Assembly: GCA_046328115.1 (NCBI GenBank)
Contig: JAXLXE010000004.1
Coordinates: 62,001-126,000 of the forward strand
Length of the DNA stretch: 64,000 nucleotides
Direction: 5' to 3'
Source: JAXLXE01 sp046328115
Lineage (GTDB): Bacteria; Chloroflexota; UBA6077; JACCZL01
Position 1 is the stretch's first letter, and every line of letters starts with the position of its first letter. A model generated the notes under the pieces. That model was given only the letters and a program-made list of their open reading frames with translations, did no database searches and was not told the DNA's origin. Shown in pieces: positions 1 through 8,489 of this stretch. The position numbers and the translations under genes are program-made.

Positions 1-2
1 AG

Positions 3-1472
3 AGCGTAGTACGCCCCATTCGGGCACTCACGCGCTCCGGCGAGCGCATGGCCACCGGCGACCTCTCGCAGCCCATCGCGCTGCCGCAGCCTGATGAGGT
101 TGGGCGACTGGCCCGGGTCCTCGATCAGATGCGACGCCAGCTCGGCGACAGTCTGGCGGAGATCCGCGGCTGGAACCGGGAGCTGGAGCATCGCGTGTCC
201 GAGCGCACGAGTGAGCTGCTCGTCAGCAATCGGCACCTGCACGCGCTCATGGCCGTCGCCGCCGTCTCCGGGCGGGGCGGGGGGCGGCAGGATGTCCTGG
301 AGCACGCGCTTGACGAGCTGGTCGGCACGCTCGGCGCGGTCGGAGCCTGGGCGTGCCTGTGGGAGGAGCCAGAGCGCCGACTGCAGCTCGTGGCTAGCTG
401 CGGTGTCGATCTCTCCACAGGCAACGGCGTGCCCACTGCCAGCTCGGCTGGGGATGCGTGTCTGGCAGCCCTGAAATCCTGCGACGTCGTGAACAGCCCC
501 GCGGATGGCTGCTCTCTGCTCTGCGCTCGTGCCAGAGGCGCCCAATCCATGGAGCGCTGCTGGTGCACGGCAATCCGTCTCGGGGAGCAAGCGCTCGGGA
601 CGATCTGCCTGGTCACGGAGCCTGGCCGCCGCCTGGACGAGGCGGAGGAAGCACTGCTGCAGGGCATCGCGCACCAGGTTGCCGTAGCTTTCGAAAACGC
701 CCGGCTCACGGAGGAGACGGCCAGACTCGAAGCGGCCCGCCGAATCGAGCTGCTTCAAGCGGAGTTCCTCGCGGCGGTCAGCCACGAGCTGCGAACACCG
801 CTGGGCTTCATCAAAGGCTATGCCACGACGTTGCTGCGTGACGACGTGCAGTGGGAGCCTTCGCAGCAGCGAGAGTTGCTGCAAATCATCGACGAGGAGG
901 CGGATCGGCTCACCGAATTCGTCGAGAGCCTGCTCGAGGCGGGGCGCGCGCAATCCAATCGACTTCGGCTCCAGTTCCAGCCGGTCCGGATCGACCACGT
1001 GCTCCGTCAGTGCGTCGCACGGATCGCGGGCTCGCTAGACGGCCACACCATTCAAACCGCGATCAACGGCACACCCACAGTCGAGGCAGATCGCGGCCGT
1101 GTTGAACAGGTCGTAGTAAACCTGCTCCAGAACGCCATCAAGTACTCACCTGAGGGTGAGACCGTTTCATTGCACCTGATGGTCGAGCCTTCCGGCGCCC
1201 TCATCAGCGTGCTCGACCGCGGCGTCGGAATCCCGCCGTCCGAGATCTCACGGGTGTTCGAGCCCTTCTATCGCGTTGCTTCCGGCCACACCATGCGTGC
1301 TGGGGGCTCGGGTCTGGGGCTGGCGATCTGCCGGGCAATCGTGGAGGCGCACGGCGGAGCGATCTGGGCAGAAGCGCGGCCCGGGGGTGGCACCGCCATG
1401 CACGTGCGCCTGCCATGGCGGGCTCCGGAGGGTAGTGGAGTCCGAACAGAACTTGAAGGGGCATCACCATGA
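3..1472 (+). CDS. Sensor histidine kinase (HAMP-GAF-HisKA-HATPase), 5' end outside window
   Basis: Membrane sensor kinase whose N-terminal sensor and membrane segments lie left of the window. The frame is open from base 3 and starts inside a HAMP domain (RPIRALT, then GDLSQPI), so the ATG at 48 is internal. A short coiled coil (WNRELEHRVSERTSEL) leads to a GAF domain holding nine cysteines, then HisKA with the phospho-acceptor His at 783-785 (SHELRTPL), then the ATPase N box (QNAIKYS), G1 (DRGVGIP), F (FEPFYR) and G2 (GSGLGLAI). Its stop overlaps the regulator start as ATGA, so the two are translationally coupled partners. The cysteine-rich GAF domain suggests, but does not prove, a redox, metal, haem or gas signal. 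It probably controls the cytochrome units downstream. Confidence 0.95.
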   Translation, partial: SVVRPIRALTRSGERMATGDLSQPIALPQPDEVGRLARVLDQMRRQLGDSLAEIRGWNRELEHRVSERTSELLVSNRHLHALMAVAAVSGRGGGRQDVLEHALDELVGTLGAVGAWACLWEEPERRLQLVASCGVDLSTGNGVPTASSAGDACLAALKSCDVVNSPADGCSLLCARARGAQSMERCWCTAIRLGEQALGTICLVTEPGRRLDEAEEALLQGIAHQVAVAFENARLTEETARLEAARRIELLQAEFLAAVSHELRTPLGFIKGYATTLLRDDVQWEPSQQRELLQIIDEEADRLTEFVESLLEAGRAQSNRLRLQFQPVRIDHVLRQCVARIAGSLDGHTIQTAINGTPTVEADRGRVEQVVVNLLQNAIKYSPEGETVSLHLMVEPSGALISVLDRGVGIPPSEISRVFEPFYRVASGHTMRAGGSGLGLAICRAIVEAHGGAIWAEARPGGGTAMHVRLPWRAPEGSGVRTELEGASP

Positions 1473-2167
1473 ATGCGAAACGCGTCCTCGCCGTCGATGA
1501 TGAGGCGCGGTACCTCCGCCTCATGCGACTAAATCTCGAAGCATCCGGCTACAGCTTCGTGGGCGTGAACAGCGGCGAGGAGGCACTAGACCTGCTCGTC
1601 CGCGGGGGCTTCGATCTGGTCCTGTTGGACGTGCGGATGCCCGGCATGGATGGGTTCGAGCTGCTCCGCGATCTCCGCGAGATCAGCGACGTGCCGGTCA
1701 TCTTCGTCACGGCGCTCGGCGAGGAGGCTGACAAGGTCCGCGGACTGAAACTGGGCGCGGACGACTATCTCACCAAACCGTTCGGTGCTCCTGAGCTGCT
1801 CGCCCGCGTCGAGGCAGTCCTCAGACGCTACCAGGGATCTGGCGCGGATCCCGTCGTGGCCGTTGGCGACCTGCGGATCGATCTCAACCAGCGGCGGGTC
1901 TTTCACGGCGCCGACGAGATCCGACTATCGAGGACGGAGTTTCGGCTCCTGGCCTGCCTCGTCCGCCACCTTGGCAAGGTGGTGCCGCAGGATCAGCTCA
2001 TCCATGAGGTCTGGGGGCACGCCTACGATGAGGGCTTCGAGGGCCTGCGCGTCTACGTTTACCGACTCCGCCACAAGCTCGAAATCGATCCCGAACAGCC
2101 CTCGCTGCTCCAGACGTTTCCCGGCGTCGGCTACGTCCTCCAACCGCCCGTCAGCACCGCCAGGTAA
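1469..2167 (+). CDS. OmpR-family response regulator
   Basis: Two-domain regulator of 232 aa. The receiver domain shows the acidic pair D10/D11, phospho-acceptor D54 (LLDVRMPG), T81 and K103 (TKPF). The C-terminal winged-helix (Trans_reg_C) domain ends with the usual VYRLRHKLE and GVGYVL segments. It overlaps the kinase gene by 4 bp. OmpR/PhoB proteins bind direct repeats spaced about one helical turn and often stand in for a -35 element; the four sites at 2225, 4234, 12286 and 17147 have this geometry and are the obvious targets. Binding itself is inferred from position and architecture. Confidence 0.97.
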   Translation: MNAKRVLAVDDEARYLRLMRLNLEASGYSFVGVNSGEEALDLLVRGGFDLVLLDVRMPGMDGFELLRDLREISDVPVIFVTALGEEADKVRGLKLGADDYLTKPFGAPELLARVEAVLRRYQGSGADPVVAVGDLRIDLNQRRVFHGADEIRLSRTEFRLLACLVRHLGKVVPQDQLIHEVWGHAYDEGFEGLRVYVYRLRHKLEIDPEQPSLLQTFPGVGYVLQPPVSTAR

Positions 2168-2224
2168 GCCGCGTCCGCGCCACTCCAGCCCCGGCCACCG
2201 TCACCGCGAGATCGATCGACGACT

Positions 2225-2289
2225 GTAACGGCTCGATAACACCGCGGACGGCGGCGTTCACGGCCCCGTCATCCGTCACCCGCCACAGT
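2225..2289 (+). promoter_or_regulatory. Regulon site A: spaced half-sites plus -10, upstream of the C39-like gene
   Basis: GTAAC at 2225, ATAAC at 2236-2240, GTTCAC at 2256-2261, a weaker fourth element GTCATCC at 2268-2274 and a -10-like CACAGT at 2284-2289. Spacing is identical to sites B, C and D. The implied start point near 2296 excludes the ATG at 2288 and supports the ATG at 2336. It is the most degenerate of the four copies. Confidence 0.65.
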
Positions 2290-2335
2290 GAGGGTGACGC
2301 TCTCGACGAGCTATCGCTTCTACGGAGGGGTTCGG

Positions 2336-4138
2336 ATGACCCGGGGCCGTTGGCCGTGGGTGGCACGTTGCTTCGCAACCTGCGCCAACGTGGCGCTCCT
2401 CGTATGGAGTGGCATCGCGGGGTCACCCGTGTTGGCCGCGCCTCCGGATTCTCCGCGCACCGAAAGTCTCGTCAGCGAATCTTCGAGCGAACGAGCGCGG
2501 CGCGAGTCCTCTGCGGTTCCCCTGCCCGTGGCCACGGCGCCCGCGTCTCGCGGGCCCGGAGCCTCCGGAGCCGCGGCCCCGGGCGCCCAGCTTCCGCGCG
2601 TGGCTCCGCCGGGCTCCAACGTGCCGTCAAGCAGCGTGCGTCCAGGCGGATTGCCCGATCCGTCGTCGGTTGGCGCGCCTGCACCAGCACCGCGGCCCAA
2701 CATTTCCCCACCGGCACCCACGGCGGGCACCTTGGCTACACCCGCGAATGTGCTGGCCAGCAGCGTTCGTCCGCCCAACCGGGGCGCATCTGACGCGGGC
2801 ACGAGTGCCGGGACGGCCACGCCGGCAGGTGCGCCGAACGCCTCGGCGCTGGCATCCTCCGTCTCCGCCGCTCCGGCCGGCCAACCACCCGCCGCTGCCC
2901 AGAACCCAACGGCCACCGTCACGCCGCTGTTTCGAGCGCCAGTGCCCGCCGCTTCGGAAGGCGGGGAGGCAGGTCCAATCCAGACGCCAGCGACCCAGGA
3001 CCTCGCAGCCAGTCGCGCCGCGCTTCGGCGGGCGGTCGCGAGCGATATCGGCGCCTGGTGGGACGAGTCGATGATGTGGCTCCGCGTACCGTTCCGAACG
3101 CAGCTAGACGGCACGGCGTTCGCACCGGTCAACTGCGGTCCGGCATCGCTGTCAATGGTCCTTGCCGCGTTTGGTGTGGAGGTGGCGCCGGACGTGCTGA
3201 GGGACTACGTCAACGCGCTCTCCGGCGACTACAGCCCGGACGATGGCACCAGCCTGCACCTCCTCAGCAGCGTGGCCGCCGAGGCCGGACTGCAGACCAT
3301 GGGCGCAAGTGACCGCTGGACCATCCCGTCCGTGCGCGACCACGTGCGGCTCGGACACCCGGTGATCACCCTGGCGAAATACCGAAGCCTGCCGGGAAAT
3401 GGGAGATCCGCGGTGGAGTTCGACCACTACGTAGTCATCACCGGATCCGTTGGCGACGACCTGATCTATAACGATGCCGCGCTACCGGATAACCAGGGGC
3501 AGAACCTGCTGATGAGTTCGGCCGATCTAGAACGCGCCTGGCACAACAGCTCCATCCCTCGCCACGCGGCCGCGTTCGGCCTGGCCAGCGGACCCGTGCC
3601 AGTCGGCTTCGCCCCACGGCTTCGGGCGCGAGTCATCGCGGTACCTCCCGAGTCAGGATCGGACCAGCCCACGCCGGCCCCGGAGCCACACCCGGCCGCT
3701 CCGGCGGAGGCCGCGGTCAGGGGGACGGACACCCGCCCAGACATCGCGAGCAACGAGCCGGCTCCCGGCCCATCCAAACCGGCACCACCGTCCCCACCCA
3801 CGTCCCGGTCAGACGTCACGTCAGGCGATCCCCGTTTGGCCGCCGATCGGCCACCGCCCAACACGGCGGCGGTAAGCGTAGCGGCGCCAGCGGCCTCAGA
3901 CCCGGCCGCGCCACGACCAACCGTCTCGATTATCGTGGCGCCCCCTGGCAGAGCCGCCCTGCCTCGCGAGGCAATCGCCCCGGCGGCCGCGGCGCGCGAC
4001 ACGAGCACTCGCCCCACCTGGTCCTGGTCACGCGCCGGAACGCTCGCGCTCACCCTGGCGTTCCTGGCACTGCACACAGCTCGCCGCGCGCGGCTGGCGG
4101 GCAGGCGTGGGGCAGCCGCCGTTCACGGCGCGGCCTGA
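2336..4138 (+). CDS. Secreted C39-like cysteine peptidase with Pro/Ala/Ser-rich flanks
   Basis: A 600 aa protein. The ATG at 2336 is chosen because GGAGG lies 8 bp upstream and the predicted start point excludes 2288. An N-terminal hydrophobic segment (ANVALLVWSGIAGSPVLA) is a signal peptide. Residues about 40-240 are low-complexity Pro/Ala/Ser. A C39-like papain-fold domain covers about 245-425: RTQLDG (oxyanion Gln), Cys267 in NCGPAS, His364 in FDHYVV and Asp380 in YNDA complete the catalytic set. A second Pro-rich stretch is followed near the C-terminus by one membrane segment and an Arg-rich tail. Family members cleave peptides, classically leader peptides. Being the first unit with the shared operator, it may process or anchor exported cytochromes, which is inference. 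Confidence 0.85.
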   Translation: MTRGRWPWVARCFATCANVALLVWSGIAGSPVLAAPPDSPRTESLVSESSSERARRESSAVPLPVATAPASRGPGASGAAAPGAQLPRVAPPGSNVPSSSVRPGGLPDPSSVGAPAPAPRPNISPPAPTAGTLATPANVLASSVRPPNRGASDAGTSAGTATPAGAPNASALASSVSAAPAGQPPAAAQNPTATVTPLFRAPVPAASEGGEAGPIQTPATQDLAASRAALRRAVASDIGAWWDESMMWLRVPFRTQLDGTAFAPVNCGPASLSMVLAAFGVEVAPDVLRDYVNALSGDYSPDDGTSLHLLSSVAAEAGLQTMGASDRWTIPSVRDHVRLGHPVITLAKYRSLPGNGRSAVEFDHYVVITGSVGDDLIYNDAALPDNQGQNLLMSSADLERAWHNSSIPRHAAAFGLASGPVPVGFAPRLRARVIAVPPESGSDQPTPAPEPHPAAPAEAAVRGTDTRPDIASNEPAPGPSKPAPPSPPTSRSDVTSGDPRLAADRPPPNTAAVSVAAPAASDPAAPRPTVSIIVAPPGRAALPREAIAPAAAARDTSTRPTWSWSRAGTLALTLAFLALHTARRARLAGRRGAAAVHGAA

Positions 4139-4233
4139 GCTCCTCGCCGCGGCACATCTCAAAGCCGCTTGACCGCGTGGGCGTGCTGCCGCCCCAGCCT
4201 ACGGCAACGGCCGGCGCGGCAACCGTCAGACGT
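4139..4233. other. Short intergenic gap before site B
   Basis: Between the C39-like gene stop and operator B. I see no open frame and no clear T-tailed terminator hairpin. Confidence 0.4.
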
Positions 4234-4298
4234 GTAACGGGAAGTTAACGGAGGCGTTCGGGCCGTTCACCGGGCAGTAATCGCGCGCCTCGGATACT
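4234..4298 (+). promoter_or_regulatory. Regulon site B: spaced half-sites plus -10, upstream of hemA
   Basis: GTAAC at 4234-4238, TTAAC at 4245-4249, GTTCAC at 4265-4270, GTAATCG at 4277-4283, then -10 GATACT at 4293-4298, 9 bp after the last half-site. There is no recognisable -35 hexamer, as expected for a promoter that depends on a PhoB/OmpR-type activator. It would drive the seven-gene hemA to seven-haem cytochrome operon from about 4305. Confidence 0.75.
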
Positions 4299-4343
4299 GG
4301 CTCCGAGCCCACTTGACCAGACCCAGAGGACTCGGAGCACACC

Positions 4344-5582
4344 ATGTTGATCTCAATGAGCCTGAGCGCACGGAACACACCGCTCGCCGTGCGGGAGCGG
4401 TTCTCCCTCCAGGCCGAAGAGCTCTCTGAGATCGGGAGATCACTCCGGGCACACACCTCCGAATTGATCGTCGTGTCAACCTGCAATCGCGTGGAGGTCT
4501 ACGCGGTGCCCACCACCAGGATGCTTCCGCAGTGTCTTGTGGGGCTGTTCGCCCAACAGCGCGGCGTCGACCCATCAATTGTCGAGCCGTACGTCCAGAC
4601 CGCTCAGAATCGGGATGCCGCGCGGCATCTCTTCCGCGTCGTAGCTGGCCTGGAATCCATGGTGGTGGGTGAGGCTCAGATCAGCGGCCAGGTTCGCCGA
4701 TCGCTCGAGGCCGCCGAGCAGGCCAGCCTGATTGGCCATCGCCTGGGGGCACTGGTGCGACATGCGCTGCTCGCCGGCGGCCGCGTGCGGCAGGAGACTG
4801 CGCTGGGGCGGGGTGGCCTCTCGGTCCCACGCGTGGCGGTGGAGCAGGCGTGCCGTGAGCTCGGTGATCCGGCCGGGCACACCGCGCTCCTGCTCGGCGC
4901 TGGCGAGACCGCCCAGTTGGCGGCCAGTGCGCTCACAGGATTCGACCGCCTCATCATCGCGAATCGGACCCTATCCCGGGCCGAGGCGGTGGCCGATGCC
5001 CTGGGCGGAGTGGCGATCTCGCTGCGCGAAGTCCCGGAGGCGCTGACATCGGCCGATCTGGTGGTTGGCTGCGTAGGCGCGACACGTCCGGTGATCACCC
5101 ACGGCACCGTCGCGGCGGCCCAGCGGCAACGCGCGAATCGGCCAATGACGTTCGTGGATCTGGCAGTACCCAGGTGTATCGACCCGTCAGTCGTCGAGGT
5201 GCCGGGCGTTCGCCTCATGACCATCGCAGACGTGAGCGAGCGCTGCTCCAGCCACCTCAATGAGCGGCTTGCAGCGGTGCCGAGCGCCGAAGCGATCGTC
5301 CTGGCCGAACTGGAACGGGCGTGGCGCACCTGGGAGGCCGCCGACGCGCGCGAGACGGTGATGGCGCTGCGGCACTGGGCTAACTCCGTGCGCCGCGAGA
5401 AGCTGGACCGTGCAGCGCGTGGACCGCGCGCCCTCTCGGCGGAACAGGTCGAGGCAGTGGACCTGCTCACGCGGTCGCTCGTCGACCGGCTGCTCCACGC
5501 GCCGACGATCTGGCTGCGCACCCACCCGGAGGCAGCCGCCGGGGTCGTCAAGGAGATGTTTGGCCTGGAGGGTGCGTCATGA
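4344..5582 (+). CDS. hemA: Glutamyl-tRNA reductase HemA
   Basis: Reduces glutamyl-tRNA to glutamate-1-semialdehyde with NADPH, the committed step of C5 tetrapyrrole synthesis. Length of 412 aa is typical. The catalytic Cys47 sits in VVSTCNRVEVY; GLESMVVGEAQI and the NADPH fold (LLGAGETAQLAA) follow, then the C-terminal dimerisation helices. It is the first gene of operon B and overlaps resB by the ATGA at 5579. Its partner hemL is the last gene of operon D, so both haem precursor enzymes sit inside the cytochrome regulon. Confidence 0.98.
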   Translation: MLISMSLSARNTPLAVRERFSLQAEELSEIGRSLRAHTSELIVVSTCNRVEVYAVPTTRMLPQCLVGLFAQQRGVDPSIVEPYVQTAQNRDAARHLFRVVAGLESMVVGEAQISGQVRRSLEAAEQASLIGHRLGALVRHALLAGGRVRQETALGRGGLSVPRVAVEQACRELGDPAGHTALLLGAGETAQLAASALTGFDRLIIANRTLSRAEAVADALGGVAISLREVPEALTSADLVVGCVGATRPVITHGTVAAAQRQRANRPMTFVDLAVPRCIDPSVVEVPGVRLMTIADVSERCSSHLNERLAAVPSAEAIVLAELERAWRTWEAADARETVMALRHWANSVRREKLDRAARGPRALSAEQVEAVDLLTRSLVDRLLHAPTIWLRTHPEAAAGVVKEMFGLEGAS

Positions 5583-7273
5583 TCGCCCGAGACTCCCTGA
5601 ACGCGTCTGTCGCGACCACGGCCGGCTCCCCAGGCGAGACGACCGGCTCCTCCCGCGACATCGTGGACGATATCTGGGCGTTCTTCGCCTCCACAAAGCT
5701 GGCGCTGTTTCTCCTGCTGATCCTGGCGGTGGCGTCCATCGGCGGCACGCTGGTGATGCAGGCACCAGCCGAGCTTCAGCAGAACCCGGACGGACTCCGT
5801 ACCTGGATCGAGCGGGCCCGCCCGAAGTACGGGGCGTTCACGGATCTCTTCCAGTTCATCGGGTTCTTCTGGATCTTCCAGAGCCTCTGGTTTCGAGCGC
5901 TGCTCGGTCTATTGGCCGTCAACACCGCGGTATGCACGGTCAACCGGCTTCCGGGTATCTGGCATCAGGTATTTGGCGAGCCAACCCGGCCACGCGACGA
6001 GCTCTTCGAGCGTGCGCAGTCCGGGCGGTCATTCTCCATGAATGGAGGCTCCTCAGAAGCCGCGCTCGATCTGCTCACCCGAGCGATGCGCACTGGCGGC
6101 TACCGAGTGGTGACCATGCCCGGCGATGGCCAGACGTACCTCGCGGCCGATCGATTTCGATTCGCCAGATTCGGCACGATCGTTACGCACGGCGCGCTGC
6201 TGCTGATCATGCTCGCCTCGGTCGCAAGTGGGCCGCTTGGCTACTTCGAGGATTCGGCCTTTGCCGTCCCCGTGGGATCGACGCGGGCAGTAGGCCACGG
6301 AACCGGTCTCGCGGTGCGCGCTGATGACTTCGCGGACGAGTACTACCCGGACGGCCGCCCAAAGGATTACCGCAGCGAGCTCGTACTGCTCGATCAGGGT
6401 GCCGAAGTCCGTCGCCAGACGGTGCGGGTCAATGAGCCCCTGGTCCACAACGGCGTGCGATTCCATCAAGCGTACTACGGACCGTCGGCACTCGTCGCCG
6501 TTGCCGACAGCGCCGGAGGCACTATCTTCCGCGATGCAGTCGCGCTGATCTGGCGCAGCAATGACGGTCAACGGCCGGTGGGGTACTTCGCCGTTCCAGG
6601 TCGAGACCTCCACGTATACCTGGTTGGCAGCGCGGGTGATACCGACACGGTCGTCCGTCCCGCCGAGGTGCTCGTCGAGGCCTACGAAGGCATGGTGCGG
6701 ACTCCGACCTATCGCGCCACGCTGACCCAGCGGCAGGCAACGAGCATCGCCGGACTCCAGTTTGTGTTCGAGCGCGAGATCCCGTTCACGGGACTTCGGG
6801 TCGTGCACGATCCCACGGAGTCGCTGATCTGGGTGGCGAGCACGCTGATGATCATCGGCGTCACCATCAACTTTGCGCTCACGCCCCGCCATCTGTGGGG
6901 ACGGATCCAGGTGGTGCCGGGCGGCGTCCGCGTAGCGGTGGCCGGAGCCGGGCGCTCCGCCGCCCAGGATGTCAGCGGCGTCCTCCGCCGCGCCAGCTCC
7001 CTGGCCGCCATCCAGAACGCGGCCCTGTCGTTCGAGAACACGGCCCACCCCGCGAATCCCCCGGGAGCCGCCAGCCTCCCGCGGCCAGCGACCGTGACGC
7101 CGTCGCCCTGGCCGGTGAGCCTCACCGCGGCAAAGCGCGTCCGCGGTCGTCGCGCCGGCCGTCGACCACGCCCAGACAGAGACGCCGCCAGCGGGGCAGC
7201 CACGCCGGACGGCCCCGGCATCAGTCCCGCTGACGAGCCCACGATAGCGGGAGGTGGGTGGCATGGACGTTGA
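5579..7273 (+). CDS. resB: Cytochrome c biogenesis protein ResB/Ccs1 (copy 1)
   Basis: Membrane component of the System II haem lyase, which with CcsA moves haem outwards and attaches it to CxxCH apocytochromes. The 564 aa protein has the expected membrane segments: one near residue 40 (LALFLLLILAVASIGGTL), one near 105 (FWIFQSLWFRALLGLLAV), one near 205 and one near 425 after a large extracytoplasmic domain. The 120-residue tail is Ala/Pro/Arg-rich and probably disordered. It overlaps hemA (ATGA) and its 3' end overlaps ccdA. A second ResB is at 22106. Confidence 0.92.
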   Translation: MIARDSLNASVATTAGSPGETTGSSRDIVDDIWAFFASTKLALFLLLILAVASIGGTLVMQAPAELQQNPDGLRTWIERARPKYGAFTDLFQFIGFFWIFQSLWFRALLGLLAVNTAVCTVNRLPGIWHQVFGEPTRPRDELFERAQSGRSFSMNGGSSEAALDLLTRAMRTGGYRVVTMPGDGQTYLAADRFRFARFGTIVTHGALLLIMLASVASGPLGYFEDSAFAVPVGSTRAVGHGTGLAVRADDFADEYYPDGRPKDYRSELVLLDQGAEVRRQTVRVNEPLVHNGVRFHQAYYGPSALVAVADSAGGTIFRDAVALIWRSNDGQRPVGYFAVPGRDLHVYLVGSAGDTDTVVRPAEVLVEAYEGMVRTPTYRATLTQRQATSIAGLQFVFEREIPFTGLRVVHDPTESLIWVASTLMIIGVTINFALTPRHLWGRIQVVPGGVRVAVAGAGRSAAQDVSGVLRRASSLAAIQNAALSFENTAHPANPPGAASLPRPATVTPSPWPVSLTAAKRVRGRRAGRRPRPDRDAASGAATPDGPGISPADEPTIAGGGWHGR

Positions 7274-7976
7274 GAAGATCCCCTTCATGCTGGCATTCGC
7301 CGCCGGAGCTGCTTCGTTTCTCTCACCCTGCCATCTCGCGATCGTCCCCGCTTACCTTGCCTTCCTGAATGGCAGCGCAGCTCAATCGGGCGCTCCATCG
7401 AGACGCCGTGAGCTGGTCGTAGGCGCCGTCCTGTTCGCGCTCGGCTTTGGGCTCGCCATGGTGGCGCTCGGGACCTCGGTTGGCCTCGTGGGTTACGCGC
7501 TCCTGGACCAGATCCCATGGCTGCGCAAGGCCGGTGGGGTCATCTTGATGGTGCTTGGGCTGCACGTGGTCGGCCTGCTCCGGCTCCCCATGCTGTATCG
7601 CCAGGCGCGGATCGACGTGCTGGGTCCACGGGCCAGGACACCGTGGGACGGCCTGATCCTGGGAGCCGTCCTGGGAGTTGGATGGACACCCTGCATCGGT
7701 CCGGTGCTGGCCGGCATTCTCGTTGTGGCGGCTGAACGCTCCACCGTCTGGGAGGGCGCGGTGCTGCTGGCGACGTACGCCGCCGGCCTCGGACTCCCTT
7801 TTGTCGCGGTGGCCGCGCTCATAGGCCGCATCCCCACGCTGGTACAGCGGCTCAGACCGAGCGCACGGCTCGCGGAGCTCAGCTCCGGAGCGATGCTCGT
7901 GATCATGGGCGGCGTGCTCTACACGAATCAGCTTCAGCGAATGGCGGCGTTCCTGGGCGCCTGGGCACCCCTGTAG
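7263..7976 (+). CDS. ccdA: CcdA-type thiol:disulfide transmembrane transporter
   Basis: Passes reducing equivalents across the membrane to extracytoplasmic thioredoxins that keep CxxCH cysteines reduced. The 237 aa protein has about six membrane segments and the paired cysteines of the family, SPCHLA near the N-terminus and WTPCIGP in the fourth segment. The ATG at 7263 has GGAGG at 7250-7254; a GTG at 7254 in the same frame is less likely. It lies between ResB and the PCYCGC/TlpA pair, its probable redox clients. Confidence 0.93.
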   Translation: MDVEKIPFMLAFAAGAASFLSPCHLAIVPAYLAFLNGSAAQSGAPSRRRELVVGAVLFALGFGLAMVALGTSVGLVGYALLDQIPWLRKAGGVILMVLGLHVVGLLRLPMLYRQARIDVLGPRARTPWDGLILGAVLGVGWTPCIGPVLAGILVVAAERSTVWEGAVLLATYAAGLGLPFVAVAALIGRIPTLVQRLRPSARLAELSSGAMLVIMGGVLYTNQLQRMAAFLGAWAPL

Positions 7977-8016
7977 TGGGGCGCGCCGGCGACGTTGGTG
8001 ATTGGGAGGTGTGCGG

Positions 8017-8475
8017 ATGCGGCTACGAGACGCGGTGGTGCTGAGTGGGCTGCTTGGACTCGTCCTCATCGGCGCATGGTTGATGGTCGCGAAACCCGCG
8101 ACCGGCGCGCGATCGGCGGCTCCATCAGGCCTGCCACCCGAGATAGCCAGGATGCTGGAGCACCTGTCGCCGGCCGCCCGCGAGGCATACGCCTTCGCCA
8201 TCGAGCGCCCCGACGTGCTCAAGCACATGCCCTGCTATTGCGGCTGTGAGGCCGCCGGTCACACATCAAACCATAGCTGCTTCGTGGAGGAGCTCGCGGG
8301 CGGCGGCTTCACCCTGGATTCCCATGGCTCCACTTGAGGGATCTGCGTGGATATCGCCCGTGAGGCGAAAGCACAGACCCAGCGCGGCGTCCCGCTGCCG
8401 CGAATTCGCAAGGCTATCGAGCAGATGTTCAGCCACTTCGGTCCTGGCACACGCACCCCAATCCCACCAGGCTGA
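8017..8475 (+). CDS. PCYCGC-family protein with in-frame UGA; candidate selenoprotein
   Basis: Read conventionally, a 106 aa protein ends at TGA 8335-8337. The same frame stays open to TGA 8473 and the extra 45 codons match the known family C-terminus: DSHGST-(U)-GICVDIA, then GVPLPRIRKAIEQMF, where relatives have CGxC(I/L)(D/E)IA and a KEIR(K/A)YID helix. Residue 107 therefore replaces the first Cys of a CxxC pair, giving UxxC. An N-terminal membrane anchor (VVLSGLLGLVLIGAWLMV) precedes PCYCGC at residues 72-77 and GHTSNHSC. Full length of 152 aa leaves 14 bp before tlpA, fitting the tight operon. SD GGGAGG at 8004-8009 supports this ATG. A TGC-to-TGA nonsense mutation is the alternative. 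Confidence 0.75.
8335..8368 (+). promoter_or_regulatory. Putative bacterial SECIS hairpin
   Basis: Immediately after UGA 8335-8337, a hairpin pairs UCGCC (8354-8358) with GGCGA (8364-8368) around the loop CGUGA (8359-8363). The loop begins 21 nt after the UGA and has G in its second position, meeting the usual bacterial SECIS rules (loop 16-37 nt from UGA, a G within the first two loop bases). GC-rich coding DNA often forms short stems by chance, so the hairpin alone is weak evidence; its position next to the conserved Cys site is what matters. Confidence 0.5.
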
Positions 8476-8489
8476 GAGAGGAAAGCGCA

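Noticed and set aside
2320..3132. Long minus-strand and alternate-frame ORFs opposite real genes
   Set aside because: GC-rich third positions produce shadow frames; the opposite strand carries recognisable domains throughout.
8338..8360. Alternative SECIS stem using GCG/CGC around UGGAUAU
   Set aside because: Its loop starts only about 10 nt after the UGA, too close for a bacterial SECIS, and the stem is 3 bp.
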